A stretch of DNA of 64,000 bases from Paracoccus zhejiangensis (GTDB lineage: Bacteria > Pseudomonadota > Alphaproteobacteria > Rhodobacterales > Rhodobacteraceae). A program made the position numbers and the translations under genes. Of the stretch, positions 30,293 through 39,234 are shown one piece after another (the stretch's first letter is position 1; the number at the start of each line of letters is the position of its first letter). Below the pieces are notes generated by a model. It saw nothing but the letters and a program-made list of their open reading frames with translations. It searched no databases and was not told where the DNA came from. Location: the NCBI RefSeq assembly GCF_002847445.1, contig NZ_CP025430.1, positions 2,666,001 through 2,730,000 of the forward strand. The letters run 5' to 3'.

Positions 30293-30341
30293 AGTTAAGT
30301 CCGGGGCCCGAAACCGATCAATTCTCGTATTGTCGTAAGAC
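30293..30341. promoter_or_regulatory. Promoter region of the PQQ dehydrogenase with repeat motifs
   Basis: Upstream of the minus-strand dehydrogenase are AGTTAAGTCC (30293-30302) and the partial palindrome GTCGTAAGAC (30332-30341). The cores TAAGTC and GTCGTAA recur upstream of the NosR-like gene (31013 and 31035) and at the cytochrome/binding-protein divergent promoter (39988), suggesting shared control by the locus' FlhR-like regulator. This is inferred from similarity only. Confidence 0.35.
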
Positions 30342-30399
30342 TTTGGTATGAGATTTGCGCCGATTTGATTCGCCGCATAGCGGCGGATCACAAGGCCGA

Positions 30400-30960
30400 T
30401 CAGAACATCGGCCCATAACGCCAGTTGTCGGCATCCGGCGTCACCTCGTCGGGGTCGTAACCGGCGTTGCGCAAGCGGATGGCGGAATCGACGCCCTCGG
30501 CGGCGGCCTGATCGATCAGCGCCCGCCCGGCATCCTCGTCCCGCGCCACGCCATAGCCGCGGATCAGGTCGAGCCCATGGTTGAACTTGCCGATCGGATC
30601 GCCGGCCTCGGCGGCACGGCGGCTCCATTCTGCGGCGGCATCGGGGTCATAAGGACCGGCCAGCGCGTTATTATCGAGCTGGCTCATCCAGGTCATCGCC
30701 GCTGTCCAGCCGGCATCGGCGCAGGCGGTGAAGGTCTCGCGCGCAATGCCGTGTTCGCCCTTCTTGGTCATGGCATAGCCCGAGGCGCAGGTCATCATGT
30801 CCAGCTTGCCCTCGCGGGCGTTCTGGATCATCCGCTCCATGCTCTGCTCGTCGGGATTGAGCGTGCCGTAAGGATCGGATTGCTGCGCCACGGCCGGCAA
30901 AGCCAGCGTGAGGGCAAGGGCGGCGATGCAGGGGAAGGTTGCAGGCTCAGACATTCTCAC
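30400..30960 (-). CDS. Sel1-repeat secreted protein
   Basis: This 186-residue protein begins with a signal peptide (hydrophobic A-L-A-L-T-L-A-L-P-A-V-A-Q-Q near residues 14-27), followed by helical repeats with A-A-E-W-S-R-R-A-A-E-A-G-D-P and G-Y-G-V-A-R-D-E-D-A-G-R-A, the hallmarks of Sel1/TPR-like repeats (two or three copies, residues about 95-165). It is probably periplasmic. Its function in alcohol oxidation is unknown, but it lies between the PQQ dehydrogenase and the regulatory run. A 10-bp hairpin at 30367-30388 follows its stop. Confidence 0.75.
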   Translation of the reverse strand: MRMSEPATFPCIAALALTLALPAVAQQSDPYGTLNPDEQSMERMIQNAREGKLDMMTCASGYAMTKKGEHGIARETFTACADAGWTAAMTWMSQLDNNALAGPYDPDAAAEWSRRAAEAGDPIGKFNHGLDLIRGYGVARDEDAGRALIDQAAAEGVDSAIRLRNAGYDPDEVTPDADNWRYGPMF

Positions 30961-31004
30961 CTCCTGCCGGTGAGGCTAGGGTTGCGCGGCCCAGCTGACC
31001 AGAC

Positions 31005-31041
31005 GGACCATGGTCGTAACCCCCGGCCAAGACCTAAGTCG
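31005..31041. promoter_or_regulatory. Inverted-repeat operators upstream of the NosR-like operon
   Basis: GGACCATGGTCG (31005-31016, with the perfect palindrome GACCATGGTC) and GACCTAAGTCG (31031-31041) lie 40-76 bp before the plus-strand ATG at 31081 and 44 bp or more from the divergent Sel1 gene. The first 12-mer is repeated exactly at 40057-40068. These are candidate binding sites for the FlhR-like response regulator encoded in this operon. Confidence 0.45.
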
Positions 31042-31080
31042 AACTACGGCCAAACCCGGCCCACGATTAGGCTGAGGGCC

Positions 31081-33174
31081 ATGCGCGCAGTTCTGATCGT
31101 CCTCTTTGTCCTTCTGGCCTTGCCCGCCCGCATCGAGGCGGCCCCCAAGGTGATGCCCAGCCCGCCCGAACGCATCGCCGCGCTGATCGTGCCGCCGATG
31201 ACCTTGGGCGAACCGCTCAGCGAGGACGGGGTTTACGAGTTGCTGAATTCCGGCGGGGCGCTGGCAGGTTATGTCTTCGAGACCGGACCGCTGGCGCCCC
31301 TTCCCGGCTTCTCGGGCGCACCGATCAACATGCTGGTGGTGCTGGACCTGAACGGCCGCTTCCTGGATGTGAAGCTCTTGGACCATAACGAGCCGATCTT
31401 CGTCTCGGGTCTGGGTCAGGCGCCGTTCCATGCCTTCTTCGAGCAATATCCGGGCCTGTCGATCGCCGATCCGATGGTCGTCGGCAACGCCTATGGCGCG
31501 GGCGGGGCGGGCAGCGATCTGATCTATCTGGACGGTGTGACCAAGGCCACGGCCAGCGTCCGCATCGCCCATGAAACCCTGCTGGCAGCGGCGCTGAAGG
31601 TGGCGCGCGAGCGGATGCAGGGCATTGCCAGCGGCCCGCCCGCCGCGCCCGACCCGGATCATGACGAGACGCTGAGCTGGGATGATCTGGTGGCGCAGGG
31701 GCTGGCGGCGCATCGCCGGGTCAGCAATGCCGAGGTGGACGCCCTGTTCAAAGGCACGATCTGGGCCGATGACGACCCCGAGGCCAAGGCCGAGCCCGAG
31801 GCGCCCTTTTTGGACCTCTGGCTGATCGATATCGGCCCGCCCTCGGTCGCCCGCGCCGCGCTGGACGCGAGCACGCTGGCCGAGTTGCAGGATTTCCAGC
31901 AGATCTCGCCCGATGATGAGCCGCTGCTGGTGATCGACACGGGCCGGCACGGGCTGGTTTCGCCGGATTTCGTCAGGAATACCGCGCCCGACCGGCTGAC
32001 GGCAGAGCAGGGCGGCTTGCCGGTGGCGCTGCGCGATGCCGATCTGCTGGTCGGGTTGTCGGATCAGGTGCCCGAGGCGCTACATGACGGCACGGCGATG
32101 ATCCTGCGCACCGACCGCCGGCTTGGCTTCAACCCCGTGCAGGACTGGCTGCTGAACGTCCAGATCGTGCGCCAGCACGGCATGTTCCAGCCCGAGACCG
32201 GCAGCCAGCACATCCAGATCGCCGCGCGCTCCGACCCGCGATTCTTCAAAACGATCGAGCCGCCGCAGACCCTGCCGCCCTGGCGCGAGGCGCTGCTGAA
32301 CCGCGAAAGCGACCTGATCCTGCTGGCCGGGGGGCTGGCGGCGCTGCTGCCGCTTCTGCTGCTGCGCCAAAGCTGGCTGGCCGGATTGCGCAGCTTTACC
32401 CCGGTGCGGCTGGCGATCCTTGCGGTCGTGGTGGGTTTCGTCGGCTGGTGGGGTCAGGGACAGCTTTCCATCGTCACGCCGTTGGCAACCGCCCGGGCGC
32501 TGATCGATGGGGGCAGCCTGAACTTCCTCCTCTATGACCCGTTCTCGCTGGTGATCTGGGGCGCCGCGATCCTTGGTTTCTTCCTCTGGGGGCGCGGGCT
32601 TTTCTGTGGCTGGCTCTGCCCCTTCGGCGCGTTGCAGGAATTCGCCCATCACATCGGCCGCGCCCTGCGCCTGCCCCGGATCGAGCCGCGCGCGGTCTGG
32701 GACGCCCGGCTGAAGCTGGTGAAATTCGCCGCGCTGGCAGGGCTGGTCGCCACCATGCTGATCTCGCCCGGCCATCTCGACAAGGCGGTCGAGATCGAGC
32801 CGTTCAAGACCGCCATCACCGTCTTCTTCATCCGCGACTGGTATTATGTCGCCTATGCCGGTTTCTGGCTGGTCCTCGGCATGTTCGTCTTCAAGGGCTT
32901 CTGCCGCTATCTCTGCCCGCTTGGCGCGCTGATGGCGATCGGCGGGGCGCTGCGCGGGCGCGACTGGATTCCGCGCCGGGCCGAATGCGGCACGCCCTGC
33001 CAGCTGTGCCGGGTGCGCTGCAATTATGCGGCGATCCGCAAATCGGGCGAGATCGACTATGCCGAGTGCTTCCAATGCCTCGATTGCGTCACCATCCATG
33101 ATGATGCGCGCCAATGCGTGCCGTTGGTCCTGTCGCGCCGCCGCGCGCTGCGCATCCCGGAGGCGGCGGAATGA
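31081..33174 (+). CDS. NosR/NirI-like membrane flavo-iron-sulfur protein
   Basis: This 697-residue protein has a signal-like N-terminus, a periplasmic FMN-binding domain with the flavinylation-like motif D-G-V-T-K-A-T-A at residues 151-158 (T157 the likely FMN-ester residue), a further periplasmic region to about 400, then five or six membrane helices with two C-x-x-x-C-P motifs (F-C-G-W-L-C-P-F-G-A near 515 and F-C-R-Y-L-C-P-L-G-A near 610) and a C-terminal 4Fe-4S segment (C-x-x-C-x-x-x-C and C-F-Q-C-L-D-C). This is the NosR/NirI architecture, which moves electrons across the membrane. In this PQQ locus it is not next to nitrous-oxide reductase genes. The frame is open further upstream, but the ATG at 31081 begins a clear signal peptide. 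Confidence 0.85.
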   Translation: MRAVLIVLFVLLALPARIEAAPKVMPSPPERIAALIVPPMTLGEPLSEDGVYELLNSGGALAGYVFETGPLAPLPGFSGAPINMLVVLDLNGRFLDVKLLDHNEPIFVSGLGQAPFHAFFEQYPGLSIADPMVVGNAYGAGGAGSDLIYLDGVTKATASVRIAHETLLAAALKVARERMQGIASGPPAAPDPDHDETLSWDDLVAQGLAAHRRVSNAEVDALFKGTIWADDDPEAKAEPEAPFLDLWLIDIGPPSVARAALDASTLAELQDFQQISPDDEPLLVIDTGRHGLVSPDFVRNTAPDRLTAEQGGLPVALRDADLLVGLSDQVPEALHDGTAMILRTDRRLGFNPVQDWLLNVQIVRQHGMFQPETGSQHIQIAARSDPRFFKTIEPPQTLPPWREALLNRESDLILLAGGLAALLPLLLLRQSWLAGLRSFTPVRLAILAVVVGFVGWWGQGQLSIVTPLATARALIDGGSLNFLLYDPFSLVIWGAAILGFFLWGRGLFCGWLCPFGALQEFAHHIGRALRLPRIEPRAVWDARLKLVKFAALAGLVATMLISPGHLDKAVEIEPFKTAITVFFIRDWYYVAYAGFWLVLGMFVFKGFCRYLCPLGALMAIGGALRGRDWIPRRAECGTPCQLCRVRCNYAAIRKSGEIDYAECFQCLDCVTIHDDARQCVPLVLSRRRALRIPEAAE

Positions 33175-34070
33175 GCGCCCTGACCCGCCGCCGCTTTCTC
33201 GCCGTCACCGCCTTCTCAGCGCTGGCCCGTCCCACGCAGGCCGCCCCCGCCGACTGGCAGGGCGTGGTCATGGGCGCCGATGCCCGTCTGACGCTGCACG
33301 GGCCACCCGGGCAGACCGGCCCGGCCCTGACTGCCGCGCTGGCCAGGATGGCGCAGATCGAGGACCTGTTCAGCCTCTACCGCCCCGGCTCGGCACTGTC
33401 GCGGCTGAATGCGGGCGGACGGCTGGACGATCCCGACCCGGATTTTCTTGCCCTGCTGCGGCTTGCCGGCCATGTCCATGCGCTGACCGAAGGCCGCTTC
33501 GATCCGACGGTGCAGCCGCTCTGGCGGGCGCTGGCCGAGGGGGGCGACCCCGGCCCGGCCCGCGCGCTGATTGGCTGGGACGGCGTTCGGATCACCGCCG
33601 ATCGGGTGCAACTTGCGCCGGGGCAGGCGCTGACGCTGAACGGCATCGCGCAGGGCTTTGCCGCCGATGCGGTGCGCGCGGTGCTGGCGCAGCATGGCCT
33701 GACCCGCGCGCTGGTCGATCTGGGCGAATTTGCCGCGCTTGGCGGGCCGTGGCGGGTGGGGGTTAGCGATCCGGGCCTTGGGCTGGTGCTGGACCGGCGA
33801 CTTCAGGGCAATGCCATCGCCACCTCCTCACCGACTGCCCTGATGCTGGGGGCCGCGCCGCATATCCTTGATCCTGCCGGGAAAACCGCCCCGATCTGGT
33901 CCACTCTCAGCGTCGAGGCCGAGAACGCCGCGCTGGCCGACGGGCTCTCCACCGCCCTCTGCCTTGCCGACCGCGCCGCGCTGGCGGCGATCCTCCGCCG
34001 CGCTGGCCCCGCCGTCACCCGCATCACCGCCATCGCCCCGAATGGCGATCTCATCACCGAGGTGACATGA
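33171..34070 (+). CDS. apbE: FAD:protein FMN transferase (ApbE family)
   Basis: This 299-residue protein starts with T-R-R-R-F-L-A-V-T (Tat-like) and a short hydrophobic stretch, then the ApbE fold: S-L-Y-R-P-G-S-A-L-S-R-L-N near residue 70-80, F-D-P-T-V near 110, G-I-A-Q-G-F-A-A-D near 165 and the late A-D-G-L-S-T-A segment near 260. ApbE attaches FMN to Thr of target proteins in the periplasm. Its ATG overlaps the stop of the NosR-like gene by 4 bp, so its likely target is T157 of that protein. Confidence 0.9.
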   Translation: MSALTRRRFLAVTAFSALARPTQAAPADWQGVVMGADARLTLHGPPGQTGPALTAALARMAQIEDLFSLYRPGSALSRLNAGGRLDDPDPDFLALLRLAGHVHALTEGRFDPTVQPLWRALAEGGDPGPARALIGWDGVRITADRVQLAPGQALTLNGIAQGFAADAVRAVLAQHGLTRALVDLGEFAALGGPWRVGVSDPGLGLVLDRRLQGNAIATSSPTALMLGAAPHILDPAGKTAPIWSTLSVEAENAALADGLSTALCLADRAALAAILRRAGPAVTRITAIAPNGDLITEVT

Positions 34071-34843
34071 GCCGTCCCCCGTCCTTCACGCAACCGTGGC
34101 GACAAGCTTCGCAATCGCGATATGCTGGCTTCATGCAGCAGAACGCCACACACCCCGAATCGAACCGCGACGGCCAGAACCGGCGCATCGAAACCGCCCT
34201 GATCGTCGAGGATCACCCGCTGTTCAGCGATGCGATCTCGATCACGCTTCGCATGGTGCGGGGGATCACCGATGTCACCGCCGTCGAGACGCTGAACGAG
34301 GCGATCATCCGGCTGGAAAGCGCGCCGCCGCCCGACATCATCCTTCTGGACCTGAACCTGCCCGATGTGGACGGGCTGGAGGGGCTGCTACGGGTGCGCC
34401 GGGCAGCACCGGGATCGCTGGTGATGATCGTATCATCCGTCACCGATCCGCGCATCATCGCCGCCGCCATGAGCGCGGGGGCCGCAGGCTTCGTGCCCAA
34501 GCACAGCCAGCGCCATGTCTACCAGTCGGCCTTCGACGCATTGGCGCGGGGCGAGAGCTTTTTGCCCGAGGGCACGGTGCTGCCGCGCCCCTCCGAGGGC
34601 GGATCGGGCAACCCCGCCGCCGACCGGGTAAATAGCCTGACACAGCAGCAGGCGCGCATCCTCGCGCTGATCTGCGAGGGCAAGTTCAACAAGCAGATCG
34701 CCTATGAGCTGTCGATCGCCGAAACCACGGTCAAGGCGCATGTCACCTCGATCATGCGCAAACTGGGGGTGAACAGCCGCACGCAGGCGGTGCTAGTGGC
34801 GCAAGAGGCGCGGATCGGCAACCTGGGTTCGTTCGAGACGTGA
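34067..34843 (+). CDS. flhR: LuxR-family response regulator (FlhR-like)
   Basis: This 258-residue protein has a receiver domain (about residues 45-165) with the phospho-acceptor D95 in I-L-L-D-L-N-L-P and the conserved Lys in F-V-P-K-H, then a LuxR/NarL helix-turn-helix (about 190-250; I-A-Y-E-L-S-I-A-E-T-T-V-K-A-H-V). It should activate or repress the PQQ locus when phosphorylated by the FlhS-like kinase. In P. denitrificans FlhSR controls C1 and alcohol oxidation genes. The ATG at 34067 has GAGGTGAC before it and overlaps apbE by 4 bp; an alternative ATG at 34133 would drop 22 residues. The symbol is by similarity and context. Confidence 0.8.
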   Translation: MSRPPSFTQPWRQASQSRYAGFMQQNATHPESNRDGQNRRIETALIVEDHPLFSDAISITLRMVRGITDVTAVETLNEAIIRLESAPPPDIILLDLNLPDVDGLEGLLRVRRAAPGSLVMIVSSVTDPRIIAAAMSAGAAGFVPKHSQRHVYQSAFDALARGESFLPEGTVLPRPSEGGSGNPAADRVNSLTQQQARILALICEGKFNKQIAYELSIAETTVKAHVTSIMRKLGVNSRTQAVLVAQEARIGNLGSFET

Positions 34844-35985
34844 GCGAGACTGTCGACCGCCTGACCCGCGTGGCGAACCTGCCGCCCGATTGCGCCGATG
34901 TCGGCGGCGAATTGCGCGCGGCGCTTGGTGATGATCTGGCGCTGCTAGCGCTTTTCGTCTCCCCCGCCGCCGATTTCGCCGCCGTCTGCGCCGCCGCCAG
35001 CGAGGCCCTGCCCGAGGTCGCGGTCATCGCCTGCACCACCGCCGGAGAGATCGATCGCGGCTATGTCGAGGGCCGCATCGTCGCCGTCGGCCTGCCGAAG
35101 GCGCATTTCCGCGCCGCCACGGTGGTTTTCCCCGATCTCGGGGCGCTGGATGCCGCGCGGCAGGTGCGCGAGTTGATCCTTGCCCGCAAGGCGACGATGC
35201 GGGCCGGGCCGGATTTCCACCATGAATTCGCCTTCCTGATGGTCGATGGCATCACCATGCGCGAGGACGCGCTGATGCGGATGGTGGCGCAGGGGCTGGG
35301 GCCGGTGCCGTTGTTTGGCGGCTCGGCCGGCGACGGCCAGCAATTCCACCGCTGCCTTGTCGCCCATAATGGCCGGGTGATGACCAATGCCGCGGTGCTG
35401 GCCTTCCTGCGCACCGATTGCCCGATCAAGGTGTTCAGCTTCGACCACCTGGAACCCGGCGACAAGCGCATGGTGGTGACCGAGGCCGACCGCGACGGCC
35501 GCATCGTGCGGCGGATCAATGACGAGCCGGCGGCGCGCGAATATGCCCGCATCCTCGGCAAGGACCCGGACCAGCTGTCGACCTTTACCTTTGCCGCGCA
35601 TCCTCTGGTGGTGCGGGTGGGCGGGCAGTATTACGTCCGCTCGATCCAGCGCGTCACCGAGGACGGCGATCTGGTCTTCTACTCGGCCATTGACGAGGGG
35701 GTGGTGCTGACGCTGGCGCAGACCCGCGACATTGCCGAGACGCTGGAACAGGACCTGCAGGCCATCGCCAAGATGGGCGATCTGGACCGGGTGCTGATCT
35801 GCGACTGCGTGCTGCGCCGGCAGGAGGCCGAGCAGACACAGGCCAGCCGCACCATGTCCGACAGCTTTCGGCGCCATGACGTGGTGGGCTTCTCGACCTA
35901 TGGCGAGCAATATGGCGCGACCCATGTGAACATGACCATGACCGGCGTGGCCTTCTTCCATCCCCAGCAACCGGCGCGGCGATGA
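34840..35985 (+). CDS. FIST N/FIST C domain sensor protein
   Basis: This 381-residue protein starts at a GTG overlapping the response-regulator stop (GTGA). It has a FIST N domain (about residues 30-210; T-T-A-G-E-I, F-G-G-S-A-G-D-G) and a FIST C domain (about 215-360; V-V-G-F-S-T-Y-G-E-Q-Y near the end). FIST domains are thought to sense small molecules and occur beside signal-transduction genes. No transmembrane segment is seen, so it is probably cytosolic. Its position between regulator and kinase, with overlaps on both sides, suggests it provides input to the pair. Confidence 0.85.
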   Translation: MSETVDRLTRVANLPPDCADVGGELRAALGDDLALLALFVSPAADFAAVCAAASEALPEVAVIACTTAGEIDRGYVEGRIVAVGLPKAHFRAATVVFPDLGALDAARQVRELILARKATMRAGPDFHHEFAFLMVDGITMREDALMRMVAQGLGPVPLFGGSAGDGQQFHRCLVAHNGRVMTNAAVLAFLRTDCPIKVFSFDHLEPGDKRMVVTEADRDGRIVRRINDEPAAREYARILGKDPDQLSTFTFAAHPLVVRVGGQYYVRSIQRVTEDGDLVFYSAIDEGVVLTLAQTRDIAETLEQDLQAIAKMGDLDRVLICDCVLRRQEAEQTQASRTMSDSFRRHDVVGFSTYGEQYGATHVNMTMTGVAFFHPQQPARR

Positions 35986-38198
35986 CCGAAAGCCTGCTGG
36001 ACCCCGCCGATTCACTCGAGCGGAAGCTGTCGAAGATGACGGCGATCTGCGACGCACTGATGCGCCGGGTCGAGGCCCAGACCGATGCCGATGGCGCCGC
36101 CTATGCCCATTTCGAACGCGCGGTGGTGCTGGAGGAAGAGGTTCGCCGTCGCACCTCGGAACTGGAAACCGCGCTGCGTCTGCTGAACGAAAGCAACGAG
36201 CAGTTGTCGCAGGCCAATACCCTGATCGAACGCGAGCGGCGCGATGTCGAAAGCGCGCTGGAAACCGTGCAAGAAGGCTTTGCGCTGTTCGATCAGGACG
36301 ACCGGCTGAAGCTCTATAACAGCCGCTTCTGCTGGGGGCTGCGCGATGTGCGGGACCGGCTGTGGCTGGGCATGGGATTTACCAGCTATATCTCGCTGGC
36401 CAGTGACAGCGCCCATCTGCGCCTGCCGCGCGGGGTCAGCCGCGACGACTGGCGCGAGGCGCGGCTGCAAAGCCACGGTCAGCCCCATGCCAACCTGACC
36501 ATCGGGCTCGCCGGCGATCACTGGCTGCAGATCAGCGAGCACCGCACCGCCAATGGCGGCACCGCCATCATCCAGACCGACGTGACCGACCTGATCCGGG
36601 CCGAACGCGCGGCGCGCGAGAACCTGTTGGACAACCAGTCGCAAGTGATCCGCGCGGCGCTGGATCATCTGGTGCAGGGCGTGGCGGTGTTCGACCGCGA
36701 CGCAAGGCTGGTGCTGTGGAACTCTCAATTCCGCATCCTCACCCGCCTGCCGCCCACCGCCTTCCGCATCGGTGCGGATTTCGAACGCGTGGCCGAGCAG
36801 TTGCAGCAGATGTTCGTGCTGCCCGATGCCGAGGCGCGCCACCGCATCACCGACTGGGTGCGCGACCACAGCCGCCGCGGGGCGCCGGTATTCCAGGAAC
36901 TCTCGGACCGTCACGGCAGCACGCTGGAAACCTTCATGCAGCACCTGCCGGATGACGGTTTCATCATCAGCCTGACCGACGTGACCGAGGAACGCGCCAG
37001 TCTGGCCGACCTGACCCGGGTGAACCAGTCGCTGGAAGATCGCGTGCGCGCCCGCACCGCCGAATTGCAGCTGGCCCTGCGCGGGGCCGAACGCTCGAAC
37101 GCCGCCAAGAACCGTTTCGTCGCCGCCGCCAGCCATGACCTGTTGCAACCGCTGTCAGCCGCGAAGCTCTACCTGATGGGCGCCAAAGAGGGGCCGCAGG
37201 CCGAGACCATCGCCAAGGCCGAACAGGCGCTGCAGAATGTCGAGGACATCATCGAGGCGCTGCTGGATATCTCGCGCCTGGACAGCGATGACGAGCCGCT
37301 GGATCGCTATGTCTTCCCGCTGGACGAGATCCTGATCCCGGTCGCCAATGCGCTGGCGCCGCAGGCCGAGGCCAAGGGGCTGGACCTGCGGGTGATGCCA
37401 AGCGCCGCCCATGTGGTCAGCGATGCTGGCTTCCTGCGCCGGGTGCTGCAGAACCTGATGTCGAACGCCATCCGCTATACCGCCTCGGGCCGGGTGTTGG
37501 TCGGTGCGCGGCGGCAGGGCAGCGCGCTCAGGCTGGAGGTCTGGGATACCGGCCCCGGCATCCGCGAGGCCGATCAGCGGGTGATCTTCGAGGAGTTCCG
37601 CCGGCTGAACCGCCGTGCCAGCGCCAGCGAGGGCATGGGTCTTGGCCTTGCCATCGTCGAACGCGCCTGCGCGCGACTGGGGCATCACCTCGAACTCTGC
37701 TCGATCCCCGGCAAGGGCACCGTGTTCAAGGTGACGCTGCCGCTGGCCGGGTCGGGGGCCGCACCGCTGTTGACCATCGCGGCCGGCAATCTGTCGGATG
37801 CCGAAGACCAGACCCTGCCGGGTGACGGGCTGATCGTGCTCTTGGTCGATGACGATGACCAGATGCGCGAGGCGATGGTCGGCCTTCTGGACAGCTGGGG
37901 CGTCAGCGTGCTGGAGGCCGGCAGCTATGCCGAGGCGCTGGTGCTGCTGGACGAGACCGGCATCGCCCCGGATGCGGTGCTGCTGGACCATCAGCTGGGC
38001 GAGGGCGAAACCGGGCTCGATCTGGCGCGCGAGGTCGAGCTGCGCTTTGGCCGCCGCCCCGGCCGGATCATCTCGGCCGACCGCTCGGCGACGCTGGTCG
38101 AGGCCTGTCTGGCCGAGGGGATGGCGCTGTTGCCAAAGCCGCTGGACACCGACGCCCTGCGCAGCTTTCTGGCCTCGGTCACACCCTCCGAGGGTTGA
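35982..38198 (+). CDS. flhS: PAS-containing hybrid sensor histidine kinase (FlhS-like)
   Basis: This 738-residue kinase has an N-terminal coiled coil (about residues 20-90), two PAS-like domains (about 90-210 and 215-340), a second coiled coil, a HisKA domain with H385 in A-A-S-H-D-L-L-Q-P, an ATPase domain with N-L-M-S-N-A-I-R-Y near 490, D-T-G-P-G-I and G-M-G-L-G-L-A-I-V, and a C-terminal receiver with D669 (L-L-D-H-Q-L-G). No membrane segments are apparent, so it is a cytosolic sensor. It overlaps the FIST gene by 4 bp and ends 6 bp before the convergent binding-protein gene. It is the likely phosphodonor of the FlhR-like regulator. Confidence 0.85.
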   Translation: MTESLLDPADSLERKLSKMTAICDALMRRVEAQTDADGAAYAHFERAVVLEEEVRRRTSELETALRLLNESNEQLSQANTLIERERRDVESALETVQEGFALFDQDDRLKLYNSRFCWGLRDVRDRLWLGMGFTSYISLASDSAHLRLPRGVSRDDWREARLQSHGQPHANLTIGLAGDHWLQISEHRTANGGTAIIQTDVTDLIRAERAARENLLDNQSQVIRAALDHLVQGVAVFDRDARLVLWNSQFRILTRLPPTAFRIGADFERVAEQLQQMFVLPDAEARHRITDWVRDHSRRGAPVFQELSDRHGSTLETFMQHLPDDGFIISLTDVTEERASLADLTRVNQSLEDRVRARTAELQLALRGAERSNAAKNRFVAAASHDLLQPLSAAKLYLMGAKEGPQAETIAKAEQALQNVEDIIEALLDISRLDSDDEPLDRYVFPLDEILIPVANALAPQAEAKGLDLRVMPSAAHVVSDAGFLRRVLQNLMSNAIRYTASGRVLVGARRQGSALRLEVWDTGPGIREADQRVIFEEFRRLNRRASASEGMGLGLAIVERACARLGHHLELCSIPGKGTVFKVTLPLAGSGAAPLLTIAAGNLSDAEDQTLPGDGLIVLLVDDDDQMREAMVGLLDSWGVSVLEAGSYAEALVLLDETGIAPDAVLLDHQLGEGETGLDLAREVELRFGRRPGRIISADRSATLVEACLAEGMALLPKPLDTDALRSFLASVTPSEG

Positions 38199-38204
38199 AA
38201 GCCC

Positions 38205-39224
38205 TTACCTCTCGGGCGGCTGGTGGGTCATGCCGTAGCTGTCATAGATCTTCGAGATGCGGCCATCGGCCAGACCTGCCGCGATGGCGTCATCCACCGC
38301 ATAGGCCAGAGGCCGATGGGCGAAATGTTCGCCCGTCCCCAGCGTCCAGCGCGACTTGGCCAGCCCCGGCAAGGGCGGCTGGTGCAGCCCGATCCCGGCC
38401 TTGGGGCCCAGCTCGGCAATGGCATATTCCAGCTGCCCGCGCGGCCCCATCGCCGCCATCACCTCGCCATCCGCCAGCGCCTGCATCGCCGCCGCCACGG
38501 TCGGATAGCGCCGCACGCCCGCCGCCGTCTGCCCGCCGGCAAAACTGGTCAGGTAGAAATCCGAGATCGAGTCATTCTCGACCCCCACCGTATCGATGCG
38601 GAAATAGGCGGGCACCGGCGGGTTCTCGGGGTAATCCTTCTTGGCATAGGCGATGGCGATGGATTCCTCGGCATATTGGCCGTTGAACACTACCTGCTCG
38701 ACCCGGCAGGCGAAATGGCTGTCATAGGGGACGCGCATCATCACGTTCGACACCGGCGCATTCAGCGCCGAGCCCTGCCAGATGTTCAACCTCAGGTCGG
38801 TTTCCAGATTCTCGCCCGACATGACGAAGGTAAAGCGCGGCTCGACCCCGATCTCGCCGGCGATGAGCTTGGCGATGTCCACATCCACTCCGCGCGGCGT
38901 CTCACCCTCGAGCCACGAATAGGGTGGATAGGCGTCATAGACGGCGAAGGTCATGAAGCCGCGTTCCCGCACCTGATCCAGATCCTGCCCGACGATGTCG
39001 CGGCTGGCATTCTGCGGCTTCGCCTGCGGCACGAAATCGGCGCAGGGGTCCTGCTTGCCCTTGGCCGTTTCGGCTGAAGGCGGGGTGGTGACGGCGAAGG
39101 GCGACAGCGGGGCTTTCGTCCCAGCCTCTTGTGCGGCAGTTGGCATGACAAGACCAAGCGCCAGAACGGCGAAAAGGGCGCATTGCGCCCCCTTGCCTGC
39201 GATGAAATTCGTTCGCATCCGCAT
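38205..39224 (-). CDS. Quinoprotein dehydrogenase-associated substrate-binding protein (MxaJ/XoxJ-like)
   Basis: This protein of 339 residues has a signal peptide ending P-T-A-A-Q-E near residue 32 and a type-2 periplasmic binding fold with F-A-V-Y-D-A-Y-P-P-Y-S-W near 90 and D-V-D-I-A-K-L-I-A near 115. Family members encoded beside PQQ alcohol dehydrogenases (MxaJ, XoxJ) are thought to help activate or metallate the enzyme rather than feed an ABC transporter. The start is uncertain: GTG 39227, ATG 39224 and ATG 39218 are all close together and lack a strong ribosome site. It follows the cytochrome gene by about 10 bp, so the two form an operon. Confidence 0.82.
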   Translation of the reverse strand: MRMRTNFIAGKGAQCALFAVLALGLVMPTAAQEAGTKAPLSPFAVTTPPSAETAKGKQDPCADFVPQAKPQNASRDIVGQDLDQVRERGFMTFAVYDAYPPYSWLEGETPRGVDVDIAKLIAGEIGVEPRFTFVMSGENLETDLRLNIWQGSALNAPVSNVMMRVPYDSHFACRVEQVVFNGQYAEESIAIAYAKKDYPENPPVPAYFRIDTVGVENDSISDFYLTSFAGGQTAAGVRRYPTVAAAMQALADGEVMAAMGPRGQLEYAIAELGPKAGIGLHQPPLPGLAKSRWTLGTGEHFAHRPLAYAVDDAIAAGLADGRISKIYDSYGMTHQPPER

Positions 39225-39234
39225 CACATCGGCA

